Assembly: GCA_028751875.1 (NCBI GenBank)
Contig: CM054154.1
Location: 54,385,547-54,449,546 of the forward strand
Reading direction: 5' to 3'
DNA: 64,000 nucleotides
From: Rapana venosa
Taxonomy: Eukaryota; Mollusca; Gastropoda; Neogastropoda; Muricidae
Shown: piece after piece, positions 23,011 through 34,297 of the stretch
How the letters are laid out: every line of letters starts with the position of its first letter
Numbering within the stretch: position 1 is the first letter of the stretch
Position numbers and translations under genes: made by a program
The notes under the pieces: model-generated
Told to the model about the DNA's origin: nothing
What the model saw: the letters and a program-made list of their open reading frames with translations, nothing else
The model's database searches: none

Positions 23011-23685
23011 TGGTGGGGGTGGAATTCTGGTTTATCTTGCTTTTGTTTGTTCTGGGTTTAGGGTGGGTTTCTTGGGGAGGGGGTATTTTGGACTCTTTTT
23101 CTCGTCTTTTGTTAGTTCTATATTGTTCTTCATTTGTCTTGGCTGTTATTCTTGTCCTATGTTAGTTATTGTCGCTGTTGTTGTTGTGTACGTATGTTTG
23201 TGTTTGTTTGATTGTTTATTTCCCTTTTTGTGGTTGTTCTCGTTGATTCATCTTTTTTAATTGTTTTATTCAGTGTTTGTATGGTTGAAGATTTGTGTGT
23301 ATGTGTGTGAGGGGGGGGGGGGGAGCAGTTGGTGTGGTTTTTAAATTTTTTTATTTATTTTGTCTTCTTTGTTTTTGTTTGGTTTTTTCGTTGTTGCTTG
23401 TTTGTTTGTGTTATGACGGATATATTTTCAAGATTTTTTAATTATTTGAATTGTATGGTTTAATATTTTTCTGGAATTTTTGTTTGGTTTTTAATTCCAT
23501 ATATGCATATGTTATTGTCTTTTCTTGTTTGATTTGTATAGTTTACCATACATTAGGTTTTTTATTCTATGCCTGCATATACATTATCTTTTTTCCTCGC
23601 TTTTTTTTTCTTTAGATAGATGGCTTGATGAAAAAAAAATCAAATGCACTGCTTATTCAATGTACCATCTGAAAATAAAAATTAA
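23011..23685. other. G/T-rich low-complexity spacer
   Basis: TTG/TTT-rich sequence with a G run near 23,310. No gene. The frames at 22,943-23,260 and 23,525-23,690 are composition artefacts. Confidence 0.6.
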
Positions 23686-23689
23686 AAAG

Positions 23690-24415
23690 TTTGACACACA
23701 CACACACTTCAATAATGGCACTAACCCACCAGTTCTACCTGTTTTCCAAATAGATGGGAAAGTTTTGGAATATAAAACTTGGGTGAAGTTTTTAAGAGTA
23801 TATTTTATGTCTACACTAAGTTGGAATTATCACATTGACTATTTAAATACTAAGACTGGAAAAGTCTTAATCTTCTAAAAGTTATTAGTAAACAAGTGTG
23901 GGTTTATGATGTAGCTGTTTTAAAACATTTGGCATTATCTTTAGTACGTTCCAAACTCATTTATGGCCAGGAAGCATTTTTCAGTGCTCCAAAATATTTA
24001 TTACAGAAAATGACAAGACTAGACTGCAAGGCTTTTCGATTAGTTCTTGTGGTACCTTTTCATGCATCGTCCATGGGTACCTATAAGGAGATAGGAATTT
24101 TGCCATTAGACAAATATCGACAACTGGCTGTGGCTAAATATCTCTTACGTTGTTCAACACAAGAAACCAATGTGGACAACGAAATTAGTATAAGATCTTA
24201 TGTCAACTTTCCAAAAAGATTATTCCTCTGTCACCACAGCTAGAACCTATACTTCTCAATAATTTGATCAAGCAGATATATTTCCTACAAAAATAACTAA
24301 TCAAAGATTTATTCCTCGCCTTGTCCCCCATAGGAACTTAAGAGAGCTAATTTTGACGTAAATTATTCATCTTTAAGGAAAAAAGGTAATGAAAATATTC
24401 TTATTGCATCAGTTT
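23690..24415 (+). mobile_element. I/Ingi-type LINE copy 2, part 1 (RT C-terminal)
   Basis: Collinear with 15,670-16,380 of copy 1. Frames 23,525-23,878 and 23,896-24,243 give KVLEYKTWVKFL, SKLIYGQEAFFSAPKYLL and GTYKEIGILPLDKYRQLAVA. The element is cut at about 24,415 by the RTE-B insertion and resumes at 25,728 with the RNase H domain. Confidence 0.85.
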
Positions 24416-25675
24416 GAATCGACTAAAGAATGAGGCAGAAGAACACCTTGCAGAGGAACAAGCTGGGTTCAGGGCAGGCAGGAGCACAATCGAACAGATT
24501 TTAACTGCCACATCCTGATGGAAAAAAATCTTTAACATCAGAGAGACCTGTTCCACAACTTCATTGACTTCAAGAAGGCTTTCGACAGAGTATGGCCGAA
24601 GGCCTGTGGCAGGTCCTCAGAATGTTTGGCATTGAAGAAGGACTAGTGCAAACCATTCAAGCACTATACAACACCGCAAGCAGTGCGTCCTTTGAACAAT
24701 CGGTCGGAGACTATTTCAAAACCATATTTGGGGTCCGACAAGGATGCTGTTATCTCCAGTCCTGTTTAATGTGTTCTTGGAAACATTATGAGAGAGGACC
24801 CCCCTTTGACTTCCGCTCAACCATCCCCATTGGCGGCAGCCCCCTAAAACAACTTGCGGTTTGGCGATGACATTGACCTCATGGGCGGAATAAACACAGA
24901 GCTGAAAGATCTTACCCCAGACTTGAAACAGAGCTGGAGCTATGGGATGGAGGTGAGCTCGGAGAAAAGTAAAGTACTTGTGAACAGCACGAGCAACGCC
25001 ACGCAAAAATTTACATGAACGGCCAGCAACTGGAGGAGGTGGGAGCTTTTAAATACCTTGGCGCTACACTCACAAAAGAGGGCAATCGACGACAGAAATC
25101 AAAGTCAGAATAGCCATGGCAACATCTTCCATGGACAAAACTCACCACCATATGGAAAGTAAAGAGATCAGTTTCCCAATCAAACTAAAGCTTACAAAGC
25201 CTAATTCAGATATCCTGCTGTCGGAAGTGAAACTGGACATGACGGGTGAAACAGCAAAGCGAATCCCGTCATTTGAAACAAATGCATAGAAAACTGCTGG
25301 ACATATCTGGAGGAACGAAAGGGCCAATGAATTTGTCAAGAGTCAAATAACACGGGGTGGCAGGGCCACAGGAACCCTTCTCACCATCGTCAAGAAGAAA
25401 AAGCTGACATGGTTTGGCCAGTCACTCGCCAAACACTCTGCCAAAAAACAGTACTGTAGGGAACACTCGAAGGTGGCAGAAGGAGGGAAGGAAAGAACAA
25501 GTCATGGATGGACATTTATCAGAGAATGGACCAGGGTGAATGACTCGGCATACTGCGCAGAGCGAGGACCGAGATGGATGGAGGAGGCTTACCACGGCAT
25601 GTCTTTGTGTCTCTCCACGACCGCCAAGGTCACGGGATGATGATGATAATGATGATGATGATGTGATGGGTGATG

Positions 25676-25726
<51 letters not shown>

Positions 25727-25727
25727 C
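24416..25727 (+). mobile_element. RTE-B LINE, 5'-truncated, ATG-repeat tail
   Basis: Inserted inside I-type copy 2. It reads EEQAGFRAGRSTIEQ (24,445-24,500), NFIDFKKAFDRVW (24,557-24,595), then FGDDIDLMGGI (24,858-24,890, where the usual FADD is changed to FGDD), SSEKSKVLVNST, and a C-terminal end near 25,560-25,640. Many frameshifts. It closes with CCAAGGTCACGGGATGATGA followed by a long (ATG)n tract to 25,727. A reverse-strand relative lies at 33,365-33,800. No clean target-site duplication was found. Confidence 0.8.
25637..25727. repeat. ATG trinucleotide repeat, RTE-B 3' tail
   Basis: Roughly 30 ATG/GATG units form the 3' tail of the RTE-B insertion. Translated, they give a poly-Met run that falsely joins the RTE-B remnant to the RNase H frame downstream. 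Confidence 0.95.
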
Positions 25728-26831
25728 ATATCCTAATCATTTAAAAATCTACACAGATGGTTCCCTTTTGAACAATGAGGCGGATGCAGCGTTTGTCATA
25801 CCATCTTTGAAAATAGATAGGTCATTTTATATAGGAAAAAATCGATCTATATTTACAGCTGAATTGTCTGCTATTTTGATGTCGTTATATTATCTTCTAG
25901 ATTTTCATAAAGACATATTTCAAACGCTTTTCTGTGTTGATTCCAGGTCAGTCTTACTTGCTCTGAGAAACTTCAGTTCAAAAGTGAGACAAGATCTCAT
26001 AATTGAGATTAGTCATCTAATTCATTTTCTGATGATACCAGACACTTGTGTTACCTTTTGCTGGATACCCTCGCACTGTGGTATCTACTTTTATGAAAAA
26101 GTTGACAGAAAAGCAAAATGTGGAGCTGAGCATACCAATGGGTCTTGCAGCATAAGTGTTCCTCTATCCATCCATGAGGGCTATAGCATGTTACAAAATG
26201 CATGTTGGAAACACTTTAAAACGAAACTACAAAGTACCGGTTATTCCTGGAGTGATGATGTAACCCATGTATTATCTTTTGATAAGATCAAATGTCGTAA
26301 TTTATATGAATATAGAAATGTTGTATCTCTTATCTACCGTTTAAGCTCAATGCTTTTAGAACTCTTTTTTTTTAAAGCAACATGTATCTGTGGTGAAAAT
26401 CTTACCAATGATCACATTCTTTTACGATGCAGAGATCTGAAAAACTTTTTACCTGCCTTACCAGTCCGTAGCTTGCAGCAAGTTCTAAAAGACATCCCAT
26501 TAGTGAAAGAAATTGTATTGTCATTAAGCCATACTCCTATTTTCAGACTCCTCTAATATAAGGATAGCTTCAAGTTATATGAATTGGAAAGTTAGTATTT
26601 TTGCTGTTTGATGTTTTGGGGGTTTTGGGGGGTTTTTTGCTGTTGTTTTTGGGGTGTGTGTTTTCAGAATGCTTGTTTATGCTTTTTCATAATAGTTGTT
26701 TATTGCGATTGATTAGTTATATGCATACCCCTCCCCCCTACACACACACATGCACGTGTGCGCGCACACACGCACACACACTTCCCCGTCTGATATCACT
26801 ATTTAGTGGAAGGACGTTAAACTGAAGAACA

Positions 26832-26840
<9 letters not shown>
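25728..26840 (+). mobile_element. I/Ingi-type LINE copy 2, part 2 (RNase H to 3' tail)
   Basis: Continuation of the LINE interrupted at 24,415. It encodes the RNase H domain and C-terminus (25,736-26,556), then a 3' UTR with a GT-rich piece. It ends in the same stem-loop tail as copy 1 (hairpin at 26,797-26,808, then GGACGTTAAACTGAAGAAC) followed by (TAC)n. Confidence 0.85.
25736..26556 (+). pseudogene. LINE RNase H and C-terminal CCHC-like domain
   Basis: Open for about 270 codons. The RNase H catalytic set is visible: Asp in IYTDGSLL, Glu in FTAELSAILMSL, Asp in CVDSRSVLLAL, and the His/Asp end in IPSHCGIYFYEKVDRKAKC. In retroelements of this type it removes RNA from the RNA-DNA hybrid. 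After it comes YRNVVSLIYRLSS and a C-x-C-x7-H-x4-C knuckle (CICGENLTNDHILLRC, near 26,385-26,432). The upstream frame is poly-Met from the inserted ATG repeat, so the natural start is missing. This part is the best-preserved RNase H in the window; the RT half is separated by the insertion. Confidence 0.85.
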
Positions 26841-26868
<28 letters not shown>

Positions 26869-26903
26869 TACTACTACTACTACTACTACTACACACATAC
26901 ACA

Positions 26904-26953
<50 letters not shown>

Positions 26954-26972
26954 ACACACACACACACACAGA
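26836..26972. repeat. TAC trinucleotide and CA dinucleotide repeats
   Basis: (TAC)n of about 20 units (26,833-26,892) is the 3' tail of I-type copy 2 and is followed by (CA)n to about 26,970. Confidence 0.95.
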
Positions 26973-27004
26973 ATATAAATATCAAACATCCACACAGGCG
27001 CGCA

Positions 27005-28320
27005 CACTGTAAAACTAACACAGCCAACAGAAGCACAAATGATGCTACAATTACCTTGCTGCATAATGCCTATTCCCACCTAGAAAAATCTGACACCTTT
27101 GTTCCTATACTTTTCATTGACCTCTCTTCTGCCTTTAATACCATTCATCCCCATCTATTAGCTCTCAAACTGCTCTCAATAGATGTCTGTCCTCGGTTAA
27201 TTCTCTGGATAATGAGCTTTTGACAGACAGGACGCTGTTTGTTCAATTTCAAAAAGCCATATCCACTCAAAGATCAACTTCCACTGGTTCTCTCCAAGGC
27301 ACTGTCCTTTTCACCCTTTACACTAATAACTGCACTGGCTCTGATCTTATACCGTTAATCAAATATTCTGATGACTCTGCTCTAGATCTGTCTAATTCCC
27401 ATGCCATGTATTTTAAACAAGTTGAGCCCATACCAAATCTTTACATTGATGATGTAATGGTAGAACATGTACATGAATACAAATACCTAGGTACTGTTAT
27501 AGATGATAAGCTAAACTTTAATGCTAATACAGATCTTGTAAAGAGAAAATGTCATTCTCGCTTCTTTTTCTTTCAGAAACTCCGAGTCTTAAAGTGAATG
27601 TTAAAGTTTTACAGAATTTCTAGGATGCTTTATCCAGTCTGTCCTTTCCTTCTCCTTAATTTGTTGGTACAGGGGCCTGACTGTCAAAAACAAAAACGTA
27701 GTAAACAAAATTGTAACCAGATGTGGCAAAATTGTGGGCTGTGAGCAAATGAAACTGAATGACTTGTATGAATGTGGTGTCAGAGACAGAGCAAACAGAT
27801 TGTTTTATTTATTTTTTATTTTATTCTTTTATATCGAGGATAATGGAATAAGCACTTATGTGCTTTTTTACATCCAGCCCCCGTGTGTATGCAGTTTTGT
27901 AAATTCTGTCATCTGTTTCCACCAGCACACAATGGCCTACTCTTACGAAAAGCGGAACAGGATTTAACATGTGCGCAAGATGTTCTGTGTGCGTTCGCAC
28001 ATGGGGCCTCGGTTTATAGTCTCATTCGAAGGACTTTGGGGGAGAGTGGAGTCTGCACTGATGTTAACTCCAGGGGAAAATATCCCCTTGAACGGGAATC
28101 GAACCCGGGTCATCAGATTGCGAGCGCAATGTTCTAACCACTAGGCTATCTCGTGTTAGTGATGGTACTCATGTGCTAGCAAAATATTTGGAACTCCTGC
28201 CTTTTCAAAATCGCTACAGAGTGCCCAAGTCTAGAGCCCTGCGATATGAAAATAGTTTTATTCCCACCTCAATTCTGCTGCTTAATAAGTACAGGACAAT
28301 ATGTCTGAACTGAACTAAAG
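27005..28320 (+). mobile_element. Rex1-like LINE copy 2, split by a SINE
   Basis: RT remnants: DLSSAFNTIHPHLLALKL (27,120-27,175), SLQGTVLFTLYTNNC (27,290-27,335), SDDSALDLSN (27,370-27,400), EYKYLGTVIDDKLNFNANT (27,475-27,530). The C-terminal region reads CWYRGLTVKNKNVVNKIVTR (27,662-27,722) and then DRANRL. The SINE at 27,803-28,158 interrupts, and the protein resumes as VSDGTHVLAKYLELLPF and RALRYENSFIPTSILLLNK (to about 28,290). Frameshifts inactivate it. EN and the first RT motifs are missing. Confidence 0.8.
27803..28158 (-). mobile_element. SINE-A, complete copy with tRNA-like head
   Basis: Reverse-strand SINE of about 355 bases inserted into the Rex1-like C-terminal coding sequence. 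Read on the minus strand, the head (28,158 down to about 28,085) holds an A box (TAGCCTAGTGGTTAGAACAT) and a B box (GGGTTCGATTCC). The body has the core AATGAGACTATAAACCGAGG, then GAACGCACACAGAACATCTT, and the 3' end (AAGCACATAAGTGCTTATTC, then TATCGAGG's complement) finishes in an AAAATAAAATAAA-type tail. This is the reference copy for the SINE-A fragments elsewhere in the window. It is a retroposon and not a tRNA gene. Confidence 0.85.
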
Positions 28321-28479
28321 CCCAACTGAAAAGAGAGAGAGAGATAGGGGAGGGGGGGATGGCAAGGGAGATACAGAGCTCAGGTAGAAAAGGTATGGGA
28401 CATGTTGAAGCATAGGAAAGTCTTTTATTAGTTTAACTGTGTTGAATATCTTAATAGAATACAGTATGAATTTCAGTGA

Positions 28480-31005
28480 TATTTGTCTTATACATGTTAT
28501 ACCAATTTGATTTATGTCATAAAAATGCGGGTGTTCAAAAATAGATCTGCCTTAGATTACTTGGTAAAACCATCACCACATTTAAAAATTCAGTTTGCAA
28601 GAAGAAAGAATGTTCTTGCAACATGTTTTGATATAAAAAGGCCTATGATCAGTTTGGCATGCTAAGCTATTATGCAAACTAAAGAATGTGGGTGTTTCTG
28701 GGCATTTGTATAATTATATTGAAAGTTTTTGGTAGGTAAATCGTATTCAAATTTCAAGTCCCTTTATATTAGACTACCCACGAGCTCTGTTATAGCTCCT
28801 ACCTTATTTAATATATTGCTGTATGATCTCCCAATGAGTTTATCAAAGGATATTGTCTTAGTCTGAAGTGTGCGGCGGTTCGTACCCCTTTTGGACCGGA
28901 AACTTTTCCCCCATCCATTAGACCATGAGTGGTGGTCTGGGCGCTAGTATTTCGGATGAGACGATAAACCGAGGTCCCGTGTGTTACACGTAATTATTTA
29001 GCGCACGTAAAAGAACCCACGGCAACAAGAGAGTTGTCCCTGGCAAAATTCTTAGAAAAAAGCCACTCTGATAGGGAAACAAATACAGTTGCAGACATGA
29101 AAAAAAAAAAAAAAAAAGGGTGGCGCAGCGCTTGTGGGCGACGCGCTCTCCCGCTCTCCCCGGGGAGAGCAGCCCGAATTTCACGGAGAGAAATCTGCCG
29201 TGACTTAAAGTGGTATGAAATGAAATCTGAGCGCTTTGATAGTAGTAGCATAATATGCAGATGATATATGCATGTGGATGAACGTTATTATGAAACGAAA
29301 TACACCAAAAAGAATGTCAAATTATATTAAAAGGGTATATCAAAATCAACTTGACAACCTTGATAAATATATGCTTAAAAATGGTTTTACTTTATCCACA
29401 GAAAAAACTCATGTTGTGTTTTTAATAATGGCAGTAATACAGAGGAGCTGCCAACGTTTAGGATTGGGACTGAAATAATTGAATTTAAAAAATACCATAA
29501 AGTTCTTAGGTGTTATTCTAACGTCTAAGCTAACTTGGAATGCACATATTGAACACTTATTAACAAAGGCAAGAAAGTGCATAAACTTACTGAAGATAAT
29601 TAGTAAACAGTTCGGGGGACAAGACGCATTAAATCTAAAATATTTAGTTACATCACTTATTCGTCCAAATTATCATAGGGACAAGAAATCTTTTTCAGTG
29701 CACCTAAGTCTTTGCTTAGAAAGCTACAAAGTGTAGACTGCAAAGCATACAGACTTGCCCTTGGTGTTCCGTATCATGCATGGGCTCTGGAAACATATAA
29801 CGAAGTTGGTACATTGCCTTTGGATGATTATCGTCAACTAGCATGTGCTAAATATGTTCTTAAAAACAGAACGACTTAAATTTCATTTCAGAAGAAGCAG
29901 AAGTAAAATCAGAGCTACATTTCCCTAAAAGAGCAAAAGATATATCTTCTTTAATGCCCATCAATACATATGTGTCTGATCTTGTCGAAAACTCTAAAGT
30001 CAATCAACAGAGAATGAACAAACAAGAGGCAATCTTACCGTGCCCAGTGTGGGAGATGAATAGTGCCCAATTCGAAATAGAAGTAACTTGTGTGAAAAAG
30101 AATGAGAATAATAATATTATGGTTTCTGATGTTCGATCCCACATCCACCATAAGTACTTTCATTATTTACAAATTTATACTGATGGATCACCCTCGATAA
30201 TCAAGAAACCGGTTCCACTTTTGTTAAACCAGCATTGAAAGTTGAAAAATCCTTTTATGTTGGTAAACATCATTCGATATTCACAGCGGATCTCGTGGTA
30301 ATTTTGATGGCTCTAAATTATATTCTTGATTTGCCATTGAGTATATTTCAAATCCTTCTTGTGTTGATTCTAAATCGGTATTATATGCTTTAAAATCTCC
30401 AAGCTACAAAAAACTTCAAATATTGCACTAGAGATAAGGCATGTCATACACCTTTTAACTTTAAAGGGTGTAAGCTTAACTTTTTATTGGGTGCCTTCAC
30501 ATAGTAGATTCTTTCCAAATGAGTGAGCTGACAGAGCTGCTAAAAGAGGTAGAAACATGGACGGGAGTCAGAAGAATTACATGTACCTTTATCATTACAA
30601 GAGGGTTACCACTTATTAGAACAAACATCATGGAGAAAGGTCACATAAAAGTATCACCTAGAAAAGAGATTTTTAAATAGATCTGTAATCAATACCCACA
30701 GGGTCGAAGTCGTGAACCATTGTAAGACCTGCACAAATATTTTCATGGCAAGAAAAGTAAACAGCTTGATTTATAGAATAAAACTCAAAGCATTCATTAT
30801 CAAATTTAGCAGAAACGGTAAATGTCAGTGTGGTGAGAATATCACTAATACTTATATAATATTTTAATGCAGGCGCACAAAAGCTTTTTTACCCCAATTT
30901 TCTGAAAACTCCCTAAGCAGCATATTCAATACCATGAATTTGGTATTTAATATTGTGAAAGGTCTCTGGCACAGTCCAATAGGACATTTGTTATAACTTC
31001 ATTAA
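28480..31005 (+). mobile_element. I/Ingi-type LINE copy 3 (divergent), split by SINE-B
   Basis: A diverged relative of the RNase-H LINE. RT remnants near 28,620-28,860 (KKAYDQFGM); after the SINE-B insertion, YADDICMWMNV at about 29,250-29,285, NGFTLSTEKTHVVF (29,380-29,420), KFLGVILTSKLTWNAHIEHL (29,500-29,560), and an RNase H remnant (LQIYTDGSP at 30,168; FYWVPSHS near 30,485; ADRAAKRG near 30,530). It ends near 31,005 with GLWHSPIGHLL. Stops and frameshifts throughout make it long dead. Confidence 0.75.
28868..29250 (+). mobile_element. SINE-B, core-domain SINE inserted in LINE
   Basis: It lies between LINE sequences that would be contiguous (before and at YADD). It starts with a B-box-like GGTTCGTACCCC (28,877-28,888), then the core TTCGGATGAGACGATAAACC (28,950-28,971), AAAAGAACCCACGGCAACAA (29,009-29,028), an A run (29,100-29,117), GGGTGGCGCAGCGCTTGTGG and AGAGCAGCCCGAATTTCAC. 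It ends near GAGCGCTTTGATAGTAGTAG. The A-box part of the head is lost. It shares its core with SINE-A. Confidence 0.75.
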
Positions 31006-31099
31006 GTTTCATGGGGTTTTGTTTGTTTGGGTTTTTTAAAACTGGTTCTTCTTGCTTTGTTAAGTTTCTTTTTGCCTGTGTAAACTATTTTTCCCTTGT

Positions 31100-31605
31100 G
31101 CACATTTCAATAGCAGCTTGTACGCAAAGCCACAGCCATTTTGGCTGATCCTTCCCATGCTTTGTTTCCAGAATTTCAAATGTTGCCTTCGGAACGCCGT
31201 TTTCGGTGCCCCATCAGCAAAACTAACAGAAAAAGAAATTCTTTTGTGGCAGTAAGCATTCGAATTCTGAATTCACAATGATGTTGACTACCTAGTTTTT
31301 ACATTTCTCTGAATTACTTGCCTGATTGTCGTTGTTATGAGTGTAGTCAATACATAATTATTTGTGTGTGTGGGTGGGTGCGTGGTTGTGTAAAATAAGT
31401 CTGTCTTCTAGTCAACGGTCTTAAAACATTGATTTTATATATTGGTGTATGGTGTGGGTGTGCGTGGGCGTGTTCGCACACACACGTACATGCGTGTGTA
31501 CGTGCTGCGTATATGCATGCCTAAAATAAGTTTTTATGTCTTCTAGTCAATGGGTTTAAAAATTGTGTTCACAATTGATGTGTGTGTGTGCGTGCGTGTG
31601 TTTGC

Positions 31606-31643
<38 letters not shown>

Positions 31644-31820
31644 GCGTGTGTGTTGGTGTGTGTGCGTGTTCGTGACATTCTATTTGAAGTCATTTGAACA
31701 CCAATATGAAATATAGCTTTTGTGTCTGATATTTTTGATGTGTATCAATCTGCCTGTCAGTATTGTAATTGCCCTTCATGGGATGATTAAAGTGCTTTTG
31801 ACTTGACTTGACTTGACTCT
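31100..31820 (+). mobile_element. Rex1-like LINE 3' fragment
   Basis: A 5'-truncated copy starting in the C-terminal coding region (RKATAILADPSHAL-type text at 31,115-31,170; LPSERRFRCPISKTNRKRN at 31,183-31,240), equivalent to 8,215-8,890. The 3' UTR has GT runs and ends GGATGATTAAAGTGCTTTTG plus (ACTTG)n near 31,798-31,817. Confidence 0.8.
31560..31672. repeat. GT-rich microsatellite in LINE 3' UTR
   Basis: (GT)n with GCGC interruptions inside the Rex1-like 3' UTR, in the same relative place as the tract at 8,423-8,566. Confidence 0.9.
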
Positions 31821-31865
31821 ACCACCACCTCAACTTCCATGCATTTTTTTCCGTCTAATATCACT

Positions 31866-32160
31866 GAGAATCATGTCATGTCACACGCTCCTCTGGTCTT
31901 GTTAAGACAGTCCTTCAAGGCACAGTGAGGGGAGGAAGAAGAAGAGGAGGCAGACAGAGGAAGAGATGGGAGGACAACATTCGAGAGTGGACAAACATGG
32001 AGCTGAGAGACACCCTGAGGGCGGCTGAGATAGAGAGGACTGGAGAAAGGTGGTTGACAAAGCTTCGAAGGCGCCCCAAAGGATTCGGAATCTGAGGGAT
32101 CGGTGTCGGTGAGGATCACTGAGAGTGAACAGACGTAAAATCGAGGGCAACAAAAACAGC
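31866..32160 (+). mobile_element. LINE ORF2 3' end (RTE-like group)
   Basis: A plus-strand C-terminal remnant reads KTVLQGTVRGG-like text, then RQRKRWEDNIREWTNMELRD, RAAEIERTGERW and RRRPKGFGI (to about 32,092). This is the post-RT end typical of RTE-type ORFs (compare ISNIKEWTG at 36.37 kb). It is followed by AAC/GAC repeats that probably began as its tail. Just upstream, at 31,847-31,864, sits a shred of the stem-loop tail motif (CCGTCTAATATCACT). Confidence 0.65.
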
Positions 32161-32182
32161 AACAATAATAACAACAACAAAA

Positions 32183-32217
<35 letters not shown>

Positions 32218-32300
32218 AACAAACAACAACAACAACAACAACACACCACACACACACATCACACACACACACACAAAACACACACACACACACACACAGA
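32160..32300. repeat. AAC, GAC and CA simple repeats
   Basis: (AAC)n, about ten GAC units (32,184-32,215), (AAC)n again, then CA-rich to about 32,300. Homopolymeric Asn, Asp and Gln frames are repeat translations. Confidence 0.95.
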
Positions 32301-32490
32301 AGTTTGGTTTCCATTTTGTTTTAATGGGGAGACATAAATTCATAGTGATAAACTGTTCAATGCATGCTTATCAAATCAATTTTTGTATGAGATTTTTCAT
32401 GCAAATTTTTTTAACAAATACTAGGCGTTCATAAAAAACCATTAGTACTACCCACTTTGGGTGAATTAGGAAGATTTCAATACTGACGTT
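32301..32490 (+). mobile_element. LINE C-terminal fragment (paralogous empty site)
   Basis: Near-identical to 59,490-59,638 joined to 62,742-62,778: shared words include AAACTGTTCAA, GCTTATCAAATCAATTTTTG, CTAGGCGTTCAT and TACTACCCACTTTGGGT. Here the sequence runs through 32,444-32,470 without the RTE-A element, so it is an uninterrupted relative of that insertion site. Confidence 0.85.
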
Positions 32491-32768
32491 TTTGTTTTGT
32501 TTTTGTTTAATGTCCATTCACTACTTGGTGACGTGAAGAACACAAGATTACCATCTACATAGACAAAACTAGAGATCATATCAACACCATGACTGGAGAA
32601 ATACAGAATGAAGTGTACAATCTAAGACTGGCACATACAGATATTTAGATAACATACCCCTATCATTCAAATGAACACAATCAATAAGAAACATACAGAT
32701 TGAGGCACCTCCCCCCCCCCCCTTACAATCCATATACATGCACCTGTCCTCATGATGCACACACACAA

Positions 32769-32814
<46 letters not shown>

Positions 32815-33114
32815 ACACCCACAAACATACATGCGCGCACGTTAAAACACACACACACACTACACAACACACACACAACTACAACGCGCGCCGCGCGCAC
32901 ACACACACACACAAAACTGAGTACCAGATGCAAATTACAACAATATGATGAAAAGATGACTGGAAAGTACACTGTGTTTTTTTCTATATCTCTGCTTGAT
33001 TTATTGTTGATCTAAGATACTCAGTCATGTATGCTTTCTATGGCATAAACAGATCTACATGCTTGTATAGAATAAAGAAGTTTCAAGAGATGATGAAATA
33101 TAAAAAGTATATAG

Positions 33115-33148
<34 letters not shown>

Positions 33149-33184
33149 TCATGCGTGCATGAATACATACACATACTGAGACAC
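32490..33184. other. Microsatellites and unrecognised spacer
   Basis: C run at 32,709-32,720, long CA tracts (32,757-32,915) and (CA)n at 33,117-33,147. The rest is unrecognised. Cys/Val and His/Thr frames are repeat artefacts. Confidence 0.7.
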
Positions 33185-33364
33185 AAGATTCAAGATTTAA
33201 TTCCTTTCACCCCTTTTTGGGTATGGAGGATTACAAACAAATTGAACAGAAGAATAAACCTAACAGCAATATACCCAAAAATAATATGAATACTAACAGT
33301 AACTGAAAAGCAAGAGTTCATCCATAATGATAAGCAAACAGTATTAATAACTCAACACCATTTT

Positions 33365-33805
33365 TAAGTATCATCATCATCATCAGTCCCGTGACCTTGG
33401 CGGTCGTGGAGGAGACACGAAAGACGCATCCGTGGTAAGCCTCCTCCATCCATCTCGGTCCACGGCTCTGCGCAGTAGTGCCGAGTCATTCATCCTGGTC
33501 CATTCTCTGATGTTGTCCATCCATGACTTGTTCTGTCTTCCCCTCCTTCTGCCACCTTCGAGTGTTCCCTACAGTACTGTTTTGGCAGAGTGTTGTGGCG
33601 GGTGACTGGCCAAACCATGTCAGCTTTTTCTTCTTGACGATGGTGAGAAGGGGTTCCTGTGGACCTGCCAGCCGTGTTATTTGACTCTTGACAAATTCAT
33701 TGGTCTTTCGTTCTCTCCAGGATATGTCCAGCAGTTTTCTATGGCATTTTGTTTCAAATGACTGGATTCGCTTTGCTGTTTCAGCAGTCAATGTCCAGGT
33801 TTCTT
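33365..33805 (-). mobile_element. RTE-B LINE 3' fragment with CAT/ATG tail
   Basis: Minus-strand frame 33,791-33,486 reads TAETAKRIQSFETKCHRKLL, SWRERKTNEFVKSQITRLAG and KKKLTWFGQS, the post-RT end of the same family as 25,250-25,640. The tail (CAT)n on the plus strand lies at 33,370-33,385. It sits in the 3' UTR of the minus-strand LINE. Flanks (TTTTTAAG left, TTCTTAAAAG right) hint at a target-site duplication but are not exact. Confidence 0.75.
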
Positions 33806-34297
33806 AAAAGACATGATCTACACATATGAAAGACAATTGAAATTTCAAGAAATGCCTGCAAATCTTATGAATTTTGAGAGCGACAGGAGAACTTTTCGAG
33901 ATTTGCATTTCATTAGCCTACAAAAATTACAACTGGACATGGGTTGAAGAAAATGTCGGGGAATAAAATCTTGTGGTAAATGTTTGAAGTGGGGACATTC
34001 CATGATAAAATTAAATTCATCCCCTAAAACAGACATGTTGCATTTTAAACATATTCTTTCTTTCCTTGGTATATTATGGAAACATCCAACCTCAGTAGGA
34101 AGCTTGTGACAACTACAACCAAACTACATAAGAGCATAAACATATACATCTGGTAGACAAGTTATATATTTTTCCATACCAAAATCGATCTTATAGTTTT
34201 TATAATAAAGGCATGTACTATTACTTCACAGCTCAGTTCTCGATTCATTAACAACATTTTCTGATAAGAAGGCTTTTATATGTGAACTTGTAGAATG

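Noticed and set aside
25540..26556. A single 338-codon gene with a poly-Met stretch
   Set aside because: Artificial fusion of RTE-B tail, ATG repeat and the interrupted LINE's RNase H.
28085..28158. Possible tRNA gene on the minus strand
   Set aside because: It is the head of a complete SINE-A with body and tail and lies inside a LINE, so it is a retroposon promoter.
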